From Colwellia chukchiensis (lineage in GTDB: Bacteria > Pseudomonadota > Gammaproteobacteria > Enterobacterales > Alteromonadaceae), in the NCBI RefSeq assembly GCF_002104455.1, contig NZ_NBOC01000019.1, positions 1 to 57,044 of the forward strand: a DNA stretch of 57,044 bases. The letters run 5' to 3'. This document shows positions 47,809 through 57,044 of this stretch, one piece after another. The position numbers and the translations under genes were made by a program. The notes beneath the pieces were generated by a model. The model was given only the letters and a program-made list of their open reading frames with translations. It was not told the origin of the DNA and did no database searches. Position 1 is the first letter of the stretch, and the number at the start of each line of letters is the position of its first letter.

Positions 47809-48145
47809 TTAAAATTTAGCACTTGTTTAATAAAGCTCACGCTATTGAACAATTAAAATGGACAATATGGCGATTAAACAGGGCTAGAGATAAAAATCAT
47901 TGCTAATGGCTTGGTATTGATACGCTGCGGTTAATAAATCGAATAGTATTGCATGCTTGTTTGTCATTATTGTTATTTTTTAAGGTAAATTATTTGCAAT
48001 TAATGATGACAAACGTTTTAATCATTCATAGTGATGATAGCGAATATCACTATTTCAGTATTAGTTTCAGCAGGTATTTTCTATTAGTTTAAGGATTAAG
48101 AGATTAGCAAACCGCTATTTTCATTAGTAAAATTGGAGAGTTCAT
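47809..48145. promoter_or_regulatory. Upstream region of the dimeric icd
   Basis: A gene-free 337-bp AT-rich stretch. It holds the inverted repeat AGTGAT...ATCACT near 48030-48051 and the GGAG site before the icd ATG. A promoter for the second icd is expected here but no clear pair of hexamers stands out. Confidence 0.4.
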
Positions 48146-49396
48146 ATGTCGAACCATGTCATTGTTCCTAGCGAAGGTACTAAAATCACCACAGAGCAAG
48201 GTAAATTGAAAGTACCTAATAATCCTATTATTCCATTTATCGAGGGTGATGGTATTGGGGTCGACGTAACGCCACCTATGATGAAAGTTGTTGATGCAGC
48301 TGTCAGTAAAGCCTATGGCAAGGAAAGAAAAATTCATTGGATGGAAGTGTATGCTGGTGAGAAAGCAACACAGATTTATGACTCAGAAACCTGGTTGCCC
48401 GATGAAACATTAGCCATGTTTAAAGAATATAAAGTCGGTATTAAAGGGCCATTAACTACGCCAGTAGGTGGCGGAATGCGCTCGCTAAATGTCGCCTTAC
48501 GACAAATTTTAGATCTTTATGTTTGCCAAAGACCCGTGCAGTGGTTTACTGGCGTGCCAAGCCCAGTAAAAAAACCCAGTGAAGTAGATATGGTTATCTT
48601 TAGAGAAAACTCCGAAGATATTTACGCGGGGATTGAATATCAAGCAGGCACTGATCAAGCCAAAAAAATGATCCAATTTTTAAATGATGAAATGGGAGTG
48701 ACAAAAATCCGCTTCCAAGAAAATTGTGGTATTGGTATTAAGCCTGTGTCGAAAGAAGGCACGCAACGTTTGGTTAGACAAGCTATTCAATATGCAATCG
48801 ACAACGACAGAGAGTCAGTAACTTTAGTACATAAAGGCAATATCATGAAGTTTACTGAGGGAGCGTTTAAAGATTGGGGCTATGAGTTAGCGCGGGAAGA
48901 GTTTGGTGCTGACTTATTAAACGGCGGGCCATGGTGCAGTCTTAAAAACCCTAAAACAGGTAAAGAAATTATCATCAAAGATGTGATTGCCGACGCCATG
49001 CTACAGCAAATATTGCTGCGTCCGGCGGAGTACAGTGTTATTGCGACACTCAACCTTAATGGTGATTATTTGTCTGACGCTTTGGCCGCACAAGTTGGCG
49101 GCATAGGTATAGCGCCAGGTGCAAACCTTAATGATGATATTGCCATCTTTGAAGCCACACATGGCACTGCACCCAAATATGCAGGACAAAATAAGGTAAA
49201 CCCTGGCTCTGTGATTTTATCGGCAGAAATGATGTTGCGTCATATGGGCTGGATAGAAGCTGCTAACCTTTTACTTAAAGGTATGTCAGGCGCAATCAAT
49301 GCCAAAACCGTTACTTATGACTTTGAGCGCTTAATGGATAACGCCACACTAGTAACCTGTTCGGAGTTTGGCGATTGTATTATCGACCATATGTAG
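48146..49396 (+). CDS. icd: Isocitrate dehydrogenase, NADP+, dimeric type
   Basis: A 416-residue enzyme, the same length as E. coli Icd. Substrate serine lies in [10 protein letters not shown] (about 153-162), the site phosphorylated by AceK in E. coli. Metal/substrate residues appear in Asn-Leu-Asn-Gly-Asp-Tyr-Leu-Ser-Asp and the NADP-specific tail motif in His-Gly-Thr-Ala-Pro-Lys-Tyr-Ala-Gly. GGAG site upstream. Second isocitrate dehydrogenase in tandem, 390 bp after the monomeric gene. Confidence 0.97.
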   Translation: MSNHVIVPSEGTKITTEQGKLKVPNNPIIPFIEGDGIGVDVTPPMMKVVDAAVSKAYGKERKIHWMEVYAGEKATQIYDSETWLPDETLAMFKEYKVGIKGPLTTPVGGGMRSLNVALRQILDLYVCQRPVQWFTGVPSPVKKPSEVDMVIFRENSEDIYAGIEYQAGTDQAKKMIQFLNDEMGVTKIRFQENCGIGIKPVSKEGTQRLVRQAIQYAIDNDRESVTLVHKGNIMKFTEGAFKDWGYELAREEFGADLLNGGPWCSLKNPKTGKEIIIKDVIADAMLQQILLRPAEYSVIATLNLNGDYLSDALAAQVGGIGIAPGANLNDDIAIFEATHGTAPKYAGQNKVNPGSVILSAEMMLRHMGWIEAANLLLKGMSGAINAKTVTYDFERLMDNATLVTCSEFGDCIIDHM

Positions 49397-49434
49397 CTGC
49401 TAGTTGATAAGGCACAAATTCGTGCCTTTAAATA

Positions 49435-49462
49435 AAAAACACAGCAAAGTTGCTGTGTTTTT
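49435..49462. terminator. Bidirectional terminator, icd / cspD
   Basis: A 13-bp stem (AAAAACACAGCAA with its complement) and an AG loop between convergent genes. A second small hairpin, GGCAC/GTGCC at about 49411-49426, stands just before it on the icd side. Confidence 0.9.
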
Positions 49463-49485
49463 AGTATTAAAAAGTCATTTTTGTG

Positions 49486-49707
49486 TTACTTATCAGAATC
49501 TAACTCACATGGGGTAATACTTGCCGCGTGATCACCTTTAGGGCCTGCATTCAATTCGTAGTTCACATCTTGACCTGCTTTTAATGTGCGATAACCTTCC
49601 ATTTGTATAGTCGAATAATGTGCGAAAATATCTTCTCCACCATCCTCGGGACGAATAAAACCAAAACCCTTTGCATTATTAAACCATTTCACTGTACCGT
49701 GAGCCAT
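49486..49707 (-). CDS. cspD: Cold-shock-domain protein CspD
   Basis: A 73-residue protein made of a single cold-shock domain. RNP1 Lys-Gly-Phe-Gly-Phe-Ile is at 13-18 and RNP2 Asp-Ile-Phe-Ala-His-Tyr near 26-31. The Tyr in RNP2 and the location next to clpS-clpA identify CspD, a stationary-phase, single-strand-binding inhibitor of replication in E. coli, rather than CspA. Divergent from clpS with a 211-bp gap. Confidence 0.93.
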   Translation of the reverse strand: MAHGTVKWFNNAKGFGFIRPEDGGEDIFAHYSTIQMEGYRTLKAGQDVNYELNAGPKGDHAASITPCELDSDK

Positions 49708-49918
49708 ACTTCAACATCCTTCTAAAATCATCGGTAATTAGGTATGCTTCCTATAAAGCATTATTTTTAATTTTAGGCGGACAAAAAATAGCCACCAAAG
49801 TAAATCGTAGATAATAAATAGAAATAGTCAAGTTTTATATTATAAAGTGAGGCGATTTTTAGTCATTATTTTTTTACAAATTTAACGCAAAACTTAATGA
49901 ACAGACTAATATAGAAAT

Positions 49919-50239
49919 ATGAGTAGATGGAAAGAGTTATTAGATAACCAAAGTGTTCTTGAAGAAGAGGTTGTTGAAAAGTTTCAAAAACCCCCAATGT
50001 ATAATGTAGTGTTATTAAACGATGACTATACGCCAATGGATTTTGTTATTGATGTCTTATGCCGTTTTTTTAACATGAATGCAGAACAAGCGACAGACAT
50101 CATGCTGGCAATACATTATAAAGGTAAAGGGCGCTGTGGAACTTATACTGCTGAAGTTGCGGAAACTAAAGTCGACCAAGTGCTAAATTACGCAATAAGT
50201 AATGAACACCCGCTAAAATGCACAATGGAAAAAGCGTAA
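49919..50239 (+). CDS. clpS: ATP-dependent Clp protease adaptor ClpS
   Basis: A 106-residue adaptor, the length of E. coli ClpS. [16 protein letters not shown] (about 25-40) is the family core; the Asn-Asp pair and Met line the N-degron pocket. It hands proteins with Leu, Phe, Tyr or Trp N-termini to ClpAP. Overlaps the usual operon with clpA (24-base gap). Both transferases that create such N-termini are encoded within 6 kb. Confidence 0.96.
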   Translation: MSRWKELLDNQSVLEEEVVEKFQKPPMYNVVLLNDDYTPMDFVIDVLCRFFNMNAEQATDIMLAIHYKGKGRCGTYTAEVAETKVDQVLNYAISNEHPLKCTMEKA

Positions 50240-50263
50240 CGCAGAGTTAAATTGGAGTAAGCT

Positions 50264-52516
50264 ATGCTAAATAAAGATTTAGAAATATCGTTAAATATGG
50301 CATTTCGTCAGGCTAAAGAGTCTCGCCATGAATTTATGACGGTTGAACATTTATTGTTGGCGTTGTTAGATAATCCATCATCGATAGAAGCGTTAAGCGC
50401 CTGTGGGGTTGATTTAGCAAATTTGAGAAAAGAACTACTTGCCTTTATAACAGATACAACACCTGTGATCCCTGTCGGTGAAGAAGAGCGTGAAACTCAG
50501 CCAACCTTGGGCTTTCAACGTGTATTACAACGTGCTGTTTTTCATGTTCAATCTTCAGGAAAAAGCGAGGTTAACGGCTCTAATGTGCTGGTAGCAATAT
50601 TTAGTGAGCAAGAATCACAAGCCGCTTACTTTTTAAAGAAATCAGACATCACTCGTTTAGATATCGTTAATTATATTTCCCATGGCATCGCAAAAATCGA
50701 GCAAGAAAATAGCACAAATGACGAGCCTGCAAGTGCCAGTGAAGAAGAGCCGCGTACTATTGAGAACTTTGCAACTAACTTAAACGAAGAAGCAGAGAAG
50801 GGCCATATAGACCCGCTTATTGGCCGTGATAGTGAATTAGAGCGCACGTTACAAGTGTTAAGTCGTCGTCGGAAAAACAACCCGATATATGTTGGTGAGG
50901 CGGGCGTTGGGAAAACAGCCATCGCTGAAGGTTTAGCAAATTTATTAATATCAGAACAAGTGCCAGAGTTTTTAGCGGATGCGACCATATACTCGTTAGA
51001 TATGGGAGCGTTACTGGCGGGCACTAAATATCGTGGCGACTTTGAAAAACGCTTTAAAGCCTTATTAAATGAACTTAAAAAAGATGGCAATGCCATTTTG
51101 TTTATTGATGAAATTCACACCATCATTGGCGCTGGTGCTGCGTCTGGCGGCATGCTTGATGCGTCAAATTTACTGAAACCTTTATTGTCGTCTGGTAAGT
51201 TACGCTGCATCGGTAGTACTACCTATCAAGAATACCAAAGTATTTTTGAAAAAGACCGTGCCCTAGCAAGACGTTTCCAAAAAATCGATGTGGTAGAGCC
51301 TAGTGTCGATGATACGACTAAAATATTACACGGTTTAAAAGAAAAGTATGAAACCCATCACGGTGTGCGTTATTCGAATAAAGCCTTGCGAGCTGCTGCG
51401 CAATTGTCAGCAAAATACATTAATGAAAGATTTTTACCCGACAAAGCAATAGATGTTATTGATGAAGCTGGCGCTCGGCAGCAACTGGTTGCAGCCAGTC
51501 AGCGTAAAAGTGAGATCACCGATACCGACATAGAAAATATTGTCGCTAAAATAGCAAGGATACCTGCAAAATCAGTATCATCGACAGAAGTTGACAGCTT
51601 GAAAACGCTCGATCGTAACTTAAAACTGGTGGTCTTTGGGCAAGATCATGCCATTGATGAGCTGTCATCGGTGATCCGCTTATCACGGGCCGGCTTACGC
51701 GGAGAAAACAAACCTGTAGGTTCGTTTATTTTTGCAGGGCCAACGGGGGTGGGTAAAACAGAAGTTACGCAACAACTTGCGAATGTGTTAGGTGTAGAGC
51801 TATTGCGTTATGACATGTCTGAATATATGGAGAAACATGCGGTCAGTCGTCTGATAGGCGCACCACCAGGCTATGTTGGCTACGAGCAGGGCGGTTTGCT
51901 AACCGATGCGGTTATTAAAAGCCCCCATGCTGTAGTTTTATTAGACGAAATCGAAAAGGCTCATGAAGATGTATACAACATATTATTACAAGTCATGGAC
52001 CACGGTACTTTAACCGATAACAATGGTCGTAAAGCCGATTTCAGAAACATTATTTTGGTATTAACCACCAATGCGGGTGTAGCACACACAGTTAAGCAGT
52101 CTATTGGCTTTAAACAACAAGATAATAGTCTTGATGCCATGGAAGAGATAAACAAAGTGTTCTCGCCTGAGTTTAGAAATAGACTGGATAATATTGTTTG
52201 GTTTAACCATCTAACAGATGAGGTTATCCAGCAAGTCGTGGATAAGTTTGTGGTGGAATTGCAAGCACAATTAGACGAAAAAAGTGTTTCATTAGAGATC
52301 ACCAAAGACGCGAAAAAATGGTTAGCAAATAAGGGCTACGATAAAGCGATGGGTGCAAGACCTATGACAAGGTTGATCCAAGAGCAATTGAAAAAACCAT
52401 TAGCCAATGAGTTACTCTTTGGCGAGTTAACACAAGGCGGCATTGCAAAAGTTGCAGTGAAAAAAGATAAACTGGTGCTAAATTTTGAGTCTAAAAAAGA
52501 GCTGGTAGAACATTAA
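50264..52516 (+). CDS. clpA: ATP-dependent Clp protease ATP-binding subunit ClpA
   Basis: A 750-residue AAA+ unfoldase (E. coli ClpA 758). N-domain repeats occupy about 1-145. The first AAA+ module has Walker A Gly-Glu-Ala-Gly-Val-Gly-Lys-Thr (about 210-217) and Walker B with Phe-Ile-Asp-Glu-Ile-His; the second has Gly-Pro-Thr-Gly-Val-Gly-Lys-Thr (about 489-496) and Leu-Leu-Asp-Glu-Ile-Glu-Lys. No ClpB-type coiled-coil insert is present, which fits ClpA. An IGF-like loop (Ile-Gly-Phe) for ClpP docking is near 617-619. A GGAG site precedes the ATG. Confidence 0.97.
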   Translation: MLNKDLEISLNMAFRQAKESRHEFMTVEHLLLALLDNPSSIEALSACGVDLANLRKELLAFITDTTPVIPVGEEERETQPTLGFQRVLQRAVFHVQSSGKSEVNGSNVLVAIFSEQESQAAYFLKKSDITRLDIVNYISHGIAKIEQENSTNDEPASASEEEPRTIENFATNLNEEAEKGHIDPLIGRDSELERTLQVLSRRRKNNPIYVGEAGVGKTAIAEGLANLLISEQVPEFLADATIYSLDMGALLAGTKYRGDFEKRFKALLNELKKDGNAILFIDEIHTIIGAGAASGGMLDASNLLKPLLSSGKLRCIGSTTYQEYQSIFEKDRALARRFQKIDVVEPSVDDTTKILHGLKEKYETHHGVRYSNKALRAAAQLSAKYINERFLPDKAIDVIDEAGARQQLVAASQRKSEITDTDIENIVAKIARIPAKSVSSTEVDSLKTLDRNLKLVVFGQDHAIDELSSVIRLSRAGLRGENKPVGSFIFAGPTGVGKTEVTQQLANVLGVELLRYDMSEYMEKHAVSRLIGAPPGYVGYEQGGLLTDAVIKSPHAVVLLDEIEKAHEDVYNILLQVMDHGTLTDNNGRKADFRNIILVLTTNAGVAHTVKQSIGFKQQDNSLDAMEEINKVFSPEFRNRLDNIVWFNHLTDEVIQQVVDKFVVELQAQLDEKSVSLEITKDAKKWLANKGYDKAMGARPMTRLIQEQLKKPLANELLFGELTQGGIAKVAVKKDKLVLNFESKKELVEH

Positions 52517-52545
52517 CTTAAGCTTTTAAATTTAGCTTTAGCCAT

Positions 52546-52575
52546 AAAAAAAACCGAGCTTGCTCGGTTTTTTAT
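52546..52575. terminator. Bidirectional terminator, clpA / infA
   Basis: ACCGAGC/GCTCGGT stem with flanking A- and T-runs extending the pairing; between convergent genes. Confidence 0.9.
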
Positions 52576-52641
52576 TATATCAATTAGGTCTTTAATTTAG
52601 TTATTGCTAATGTTATTGAAAGGCAGTAACTAAATTAATTT

Positions 52642-52944
<303 letters not shown>

Positions 52945-53646
52945 TTATTTATTTACAGTTTGCCACTGATTTTCGATCAATCTTTGGTGTGGGTGAAAGC
53001 GGTTTTTATAATTCATTTTAGCGCATTGATCAATTTGATAGCCAAGGTAAAGAAAGCGCCGCTTAAGTTCAGAGGCTAGTTTTATCTGTTGCAATATAGA
53101 AAAAACGCCCAAACCTTGGCTTCTATATGCAGGGTGATAAAAAGTATAAACCGCAGATAAGGCATTTGGCATTTTATCAGTAATTGCAACGCTAACCAGC
53201 GTTGTTTGATGCCAAACTTCAAGATAGCACTGCTTGGTGATATTATTCGCCAACATGCGTTGAAATTGTGCCGCTGAGGCTGGATACATAGCACCATCGC
53301 GATGAAAACAATCAATATATTGCTCAAATAAAGGATAATAATTGGCTTTTACTGTTTCACTAACTTCCACATGCAATGCTTGGTTACGTTTAAGCGTTCG
53401 CTTTTGACTTTTTGATGGTTGAAAGTCATTGACTAATACGCGCAGAGACTGACAGGCGTTGCAATTGAGACAATGGGGGCGATAAATATCATTACCACTG
53501 CGTCTAAAGCCTTGCTCCATTAACCACGCATAATGCTCGCTATCGCTCAGCCTGCTATCAAGCGCCACTAACAAGCGCTCTTGCTGTTCTGGCAAATAAC
53601 TACATGGAAATGATTTAGTGACCCCCAATTGAAAATTTAAACTCAT
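52945..53646 (-). CDS. bpt: Aspartate/glutamate leucyltransferase (Bpt)
   Basis: A 233-residue member of the ATE1/Bpt family, often annotated arginyltransferase. In bacteria such as Vibrio vulnificus Bpt attaches Leu to proteins starting with Asp or Glu. The N-terminal Cys cluster Cys-Leu-Asn-Cys-Asn-Ala-Cys (about 58-64) and Tyr-Arg-Pro-His are seen, with a GNAT-like C-terminal half (Ser-Ala-Val-Tyr-Thr-Phe-Tyr-His-Pro). Leu rather than Arg transfer follows from family knowledge and the nearby ClpS, which reads Leu. Confidence 0.93.
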   Translation of the reverse strand: MSLNFQLGVTKSFPCSYLPEQQERLLVALDSRLSDSEHYAWLMEQGFRRSGNDIYRPHCLNCNACQSLRVLVNDFQPSKSQKRTLKRNQALHVEVSETVKANYYPLFEQYIDCFHRDGAMYPASAAQFQRMLANNITKQCYLEVWHQTTLVSVAITDKMPNALSAVYTFYHPAYRSQGLGVFSILQQIKLASELKRRFLYLGYQIDQCAKMNYKNRFHPHQRLIENQWQTVNK

Positions 53647-53677
53647 AAATGGCTTAGCCCTATATCGAGACTGTTAG

Positions 53678-54814
53678 CTAATGGTGATTACTGTTAAGTT
53701 GGTTGGAAGATTGCAATGTTTTGTAGGCTTCTTCGTACATGGCGAGGTGATAATAAGCTTCAGCCAAGATTTCCATTAATTGTATTTGGTCACGTTGCAT
53801 AGTGTTAGTTTTAGCTAAAGCGACTGTTTCTAGCAGCAAGTTTTTACACTCTTGATAGGCTTTATTGTCACATAGCACATTTGCCATATTCTTACGGACA
53901 TGAATTTTAACGCGTGCAGAAGGGCTCACATCGGCTGCAACAATAGCATCATAGAGATACTTTTTGGCTAATTTAGGCTGGGCGAGTTTATATTGGAATT
54001 CAGATAAACGAGAAAGCGAAAACGCTTGGTTGAGGGCATTGTTATCTTCTAATGCTTTATGGTAGGACGCTAACATCAGTTCGCTAGCTTTTTGCCATTG
54101 CTCAAGCTGTTGATAAATCCGGCCCAAGTTGTAATAGCCAATCGATAGAAAGTGAGCGCTATTGATATTTTGATAAATATCGATCGCCTGCTTTTGATGT
54201 AATATGGCTATTTTGGCATTATTCAAGTGCGAGTTAACGGCACTAAAACGCTCAAGAATAATAGCTTTATCGAAGTTTTTCGGTAGTAGGGCTAAATACT
54301 TTTGAGCTAATGTTAAGTCTTGATTGGCGTGTTCTAAATCACTTAAAAGGGTTGAGGCAAAAGCACGCTCTATTATAGCCGAGACCTTATATGCCGCTAG
54401 TTTCGCACGCGTAGCTTTAGTCAGTGCCATATCAGCGCTACTAAAATAGAGATTAAATTGACCGCGTTGAAAGTAGCCTCTTGCTTGGCTGATCAGTGCT
54501 CGTGTATGCCAGCGTTCATTCAGTTCACCTGTTGCCATCGCTAACTCTGCATAATGAAGAATATATTCTGGCTGATCAATATAATAGGCAACTTCAGTTT
54601 GTAGCACCATGAGAATGGCCTTTTCTTTTGCGGTTAACTCTGGATCAGTTAATAGCGCTTCAACTTTATAAAAGGCTTGATTTGGGTTGAGTTTAATTTG
54701 CTCGGTCAGATTTTGCTCAATTTTGGTGGAATATAGTGCAAATGCGCACGGGGACTGTAATGATAAAATTATAAACACAATGCCGAAAAAGAATTTTTGC
54801 ACGCATACCACCAT
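53678..54814 (-). CDS. Secreted TPR-repeat protein
   Basis: A 378-residue protein with a signal peptide (about residues 1-27; Phe-Phe-Phe-Gly-Ile-Val-Phe, ending Ala-Phe-Ala). The mature part is all helical with several TPR-like units, for example around residues 190-340 (Gly-Tyr-Tyr-Asn-Leu-Gly-Arg-Ile-Tyr; Ala-Glu-Ala-Tyr-Tyr-His-Leu-Ala). No C-terminal GGDEF or kinase domain is attached, although similar TPR parts often form the sensor of such proteins in Alteromonadales. The start is ambiguous: ATG at 54814 or GTG at 54802. Function unknown; lies between aat and bpt. Confidence 0.7.
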   Translation of the reverse strand: MVVCVQKFFFGIVFIILSLQSPCAFALYSTKIEQNLTEQIKLNPNQAFYKVEALLTDPELTAKEKAILMVLQTEVAYYIDQPEYILHYAELAMATGELNERWHTRALISQARGYFQRGQFNLYFSSADMALTKATRAKLAAYKVSAIIERAFASTLLSDLEHANQDLTLAQKYLALLPKNFDKAIILERFSAVNSHLNNAKIAILHQKQAIDIYQNINSAHFLSIGYYNLGRIYQQLEQWQKASELMLASYHKALEDNNALNQAFSLSRLSEFQYKLAQPKLAKKYLYDAIVAADVSPSARVKIHVRKNMANVLCDNKAYQECKNLLLETVALAKTNTMQRDQIQLMEILAEAYYHLAMYEEAYKTLQSSNQLNSNHH

Positions 54815-54983
54815 TTAGTTTAACAAAAATATTATCTTGCATACTAACTAAAGGTTATAACAAATAACCCCAGCGTTTCATACTCTAATCTTGATAAAAT
54901 CAATCACAAAGCAAACTATGAGTTATGGTTAAGCAATATATAGCGTATAAAGCAACCGCAAAAAGTGGCAAGTGGGAGGCTTA

Positions 54984-55694
54984 TTAACTGAGGGGTAAAT
55001 CTTTAGGCTGCCAAAAATCTTTGGGAGGTATGATAGCTTTTGCCACTATTTGCTGCTTGATAAATTGTTGCCGAGGCACTTCGATACAACCCATAGAAGC
55101 CAAAAATGGGTTTAGTAATTGGCAATCAATAAAATTAACCGCGATTGATTTAAGTAACTGCACTAATGCTACTAACGCCACCTTAGAGGCATTACTTTCT
55201 TTATAGAACATGCTTTCGCCAGAAAAATAACCGTTAATAGCAATACCATATAACCCACCAACGAGTTGGCCATGTTGCCATACTTCAATGGAGTGAGCAT
55301 GACCTTGTTGGTGTAGGCTGTTATACGCCTCTATCATGGGGTTTACAATCCAAGTCGCTTCATTTCGAAATGGGGCATCGGCACAAAGCGCGATGACTTG
55401 CTGAAACTGTTTATTAACCGTAACAGTAAACTGGTTACGGTTAAGCACTTTTTTTAAGGTTTTATTAACCTTGAAATTACTGAAATTTATGAGCGCCCGT
55501 GGATCTGGACTCCACCACATCACAGGTTCATTGTCGCTAAACCAAGGAAATATGCCTAGCTGATAGGCCTGTAAAATGCGTGCAGGAGAGAGATCATCTC
55601 CAAAGGCAAGCAAGCCATTAGGCTCTGTTAATGCTTGAGATAAGGCAGGAAAGCTCGAGCTATTCGTTGATAGCCAAGGAATAGCTCGAGACAT
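54984..55694 (-). CDS. aat: Leucyl/phenylalanyl-tRNA-protein transferase
   Basis: A 236-residue cytosolic enzyme (E. coli Aat 234) that adds Leu or Phe from tRNA to proteins with N-terminal Lys or Arg, marking them for ClpS-ClpAP. Family marks: Phe-Pro-Trp-Phe-Ser-Asp-Asn-Glu-Pro-Val-Met-Trp-Trp-Ser-Pro-Asp-Pro-Arg (about 49-66), His-Ser-Ile-Glu-Val-Trp and Gly-Glu-Ser-Met-Phe. It starts 3 bases after trxB ends, suggesting one transcript. Confidence 0.96.
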   Translation of the reverse strand: MSRAIPWLSTNSSSFPALSQALTEPNGLLAFGDDLSPARILQAYQLGIFPWFSDNEPVMWWSPDPRALINFSNFKVNKTLKKVLNRNQFTVTVNKQFQQVIALCADAPFRNEATWIVNPMIEAYNSLHQQGHAHSIEVWQHGQLVGGLYGIAINGYFSGESMFYKESNASKVALVALVQLLKSIAVNFIDCQLLNPFLASMGCIEVPRQQFIKQQIVAKAIIPPKDFWQPKDLPLS

Positions 55695-55697
55695 TGT

Positions 55698-56681
<984 letters not shown>

Positions 56682-56888
56682 TTAATGTTCTAATGGTTGG
56701 GATTCTAAGTGATTATCTCAAGAGAGCAACAAAGAAATAATAATATTATTTGCTTTAACGGTAAGATCTGCACGCTAAATTTTACAAATATCGGTAAAAG
56801 TAGCACTTTTATATTGATTTGACGGTTTAGATTGCCAATTTCTGTTGGTGTATGCCGTGATAGGCTAAATACAAGTGCAGGCAACGTT

Positions 56889-57012
56889 TTGACAATAAAA
56901 AAGCCGCTTTTAAAAAGTAATGCCGTTCGGATAAGGATCATTCCTTATATCGCAACGGATATCGGCTCGGAATATAAAGCACCGAACGTGGAAACGTTCG
57001 GTGCTTTCTTTT
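56889..57012 (+). ncRNA. Candidate small RNA with terminator
   Basis: TTGACA (56889-56894) and a fair TAAAAA hexamer (56911-56916), 16 bp apart, precede about 90 bases that end in two hairpins: ATAAGGA/TCCTTAT (about 56931-56949) and a 14-bp perfect stem with a GGAA loop (56976-57007) followed by CTTTT. No gene on the plus strand leads into this terminator inside the window. It may instead be part of the trxB leader or a terminator for a gene beyond the edge. Confidence 0.3.
56976..57012 (+). terminator. Strong hairpin terminator
   Basis: AAAGCACCGAACGT and its exact complement around GGAA, then a T-rich tail. The reverse side tail (TTTATATT) is weaker but could also serve a leftward gene from beyond the edge. 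Confidence 0.75.
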
Positions 57013-57044
57013 ATCTGGAAGTATGAAGTGTTTTATATCTGCTC

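Noticed and set aside
50671-51096. 141-codon minus-strand frame inside clpA
   Set aside because: Fully antisense to the conserved AAA+ coding region, no ribosome site and no family resemblance.
56832-57026. 64-codon plus-strand frame after trxB
   Set aside because: It runs through a strong terminator hairpin and has no ribosome site.

Overview
The window reads as a chromosomal segment of a marine gammaproteobacterium of the Alteromonadales, most plausibly Colwelliaceae (Colwellia/Thalassotalea-like). This rests on E. coli/Shewanella-type gene blocks (aroH-ppsR-ppsA-ydiJ; rluE-nudJ-mnmA-hflD-purB; cspD-clpS-clpA-infA-bpt-aat-trxB), low GC by eye, large TonB-dependent receptors and tandem monomeric plus dimeric isocitrate dehydrogenases, an arrangement known from Colwellia maris. 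The taxon is an inference.

Region 1 (about 1-5.4 kb) is foreign: a row of integron gene cassettes, all read on the minus strand, with three recognisable attC sites (751-846, 2195-2276, 4738-4839) and no integrase gene. The cassettes carry two small secreted-protein genes (one broken by a stop), a small zinc-ribbon membrane protein, a three-gene quinone-stress-like cassette (broken quinone oxidoreductase, SDR, divergent HxlR regulator) and a membrane protein of unknown role. A 905-bp IS1111-type element (1290-2194) sits exactly in the end of one attC. Its transposase is cut short but its right-end non-coding region, where IS1111-group elements encode their guide (bridge) RNA, is kept. From 5382 to 6225 there is no gene, only weak attC-like relics.

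Region 2 (6.2-12.7 kb) holds a VOC protein, the divergent pair dinG/polB sharing one consensus LexA box, and metC behind a possible MetJ operator.

Region 3 (12.8-29.4 kb) looks like one physiological unit for scavenging extracellular nucleotides: a secreted phosphodiesterase/nuclease-like protein and a secreted alkaline phosphatase in an operon with a RutR-like TetR regulator; two TonB-dependent receptors; the NupC transporter; and the cytosolic enzymes Cdd, DeoA, Tdk, DeoC, Udk and DeoB. Palindromes matching the known RutR box (TGACCA-N2-TGGTCA) lie before cdd-deoA and between udk and deoB, with a degenerate copy before the first receptor, so the linked TetR protein is the likely shared regulator.

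Region 4 (29.5-57 kb) is conserved housekeeping DNA: DAHP synthase, PpsR/PpsA, YdiJ, leucine dehydrogenase, a DUF4826-like protein, a GNAT protein, RoxA, PurB, HflD, MnmA, NudJ, RluE, two isocitrate dehydrogenases, CspD, the N-degron set (ClpS, ClpA, Bpt, Aat), InfA, a secreted TPR protein and TrxB. Many convergent or terminal genes are separated by strong hairpin terminators. No tRNA, rRNA or CRISPR array was seen.
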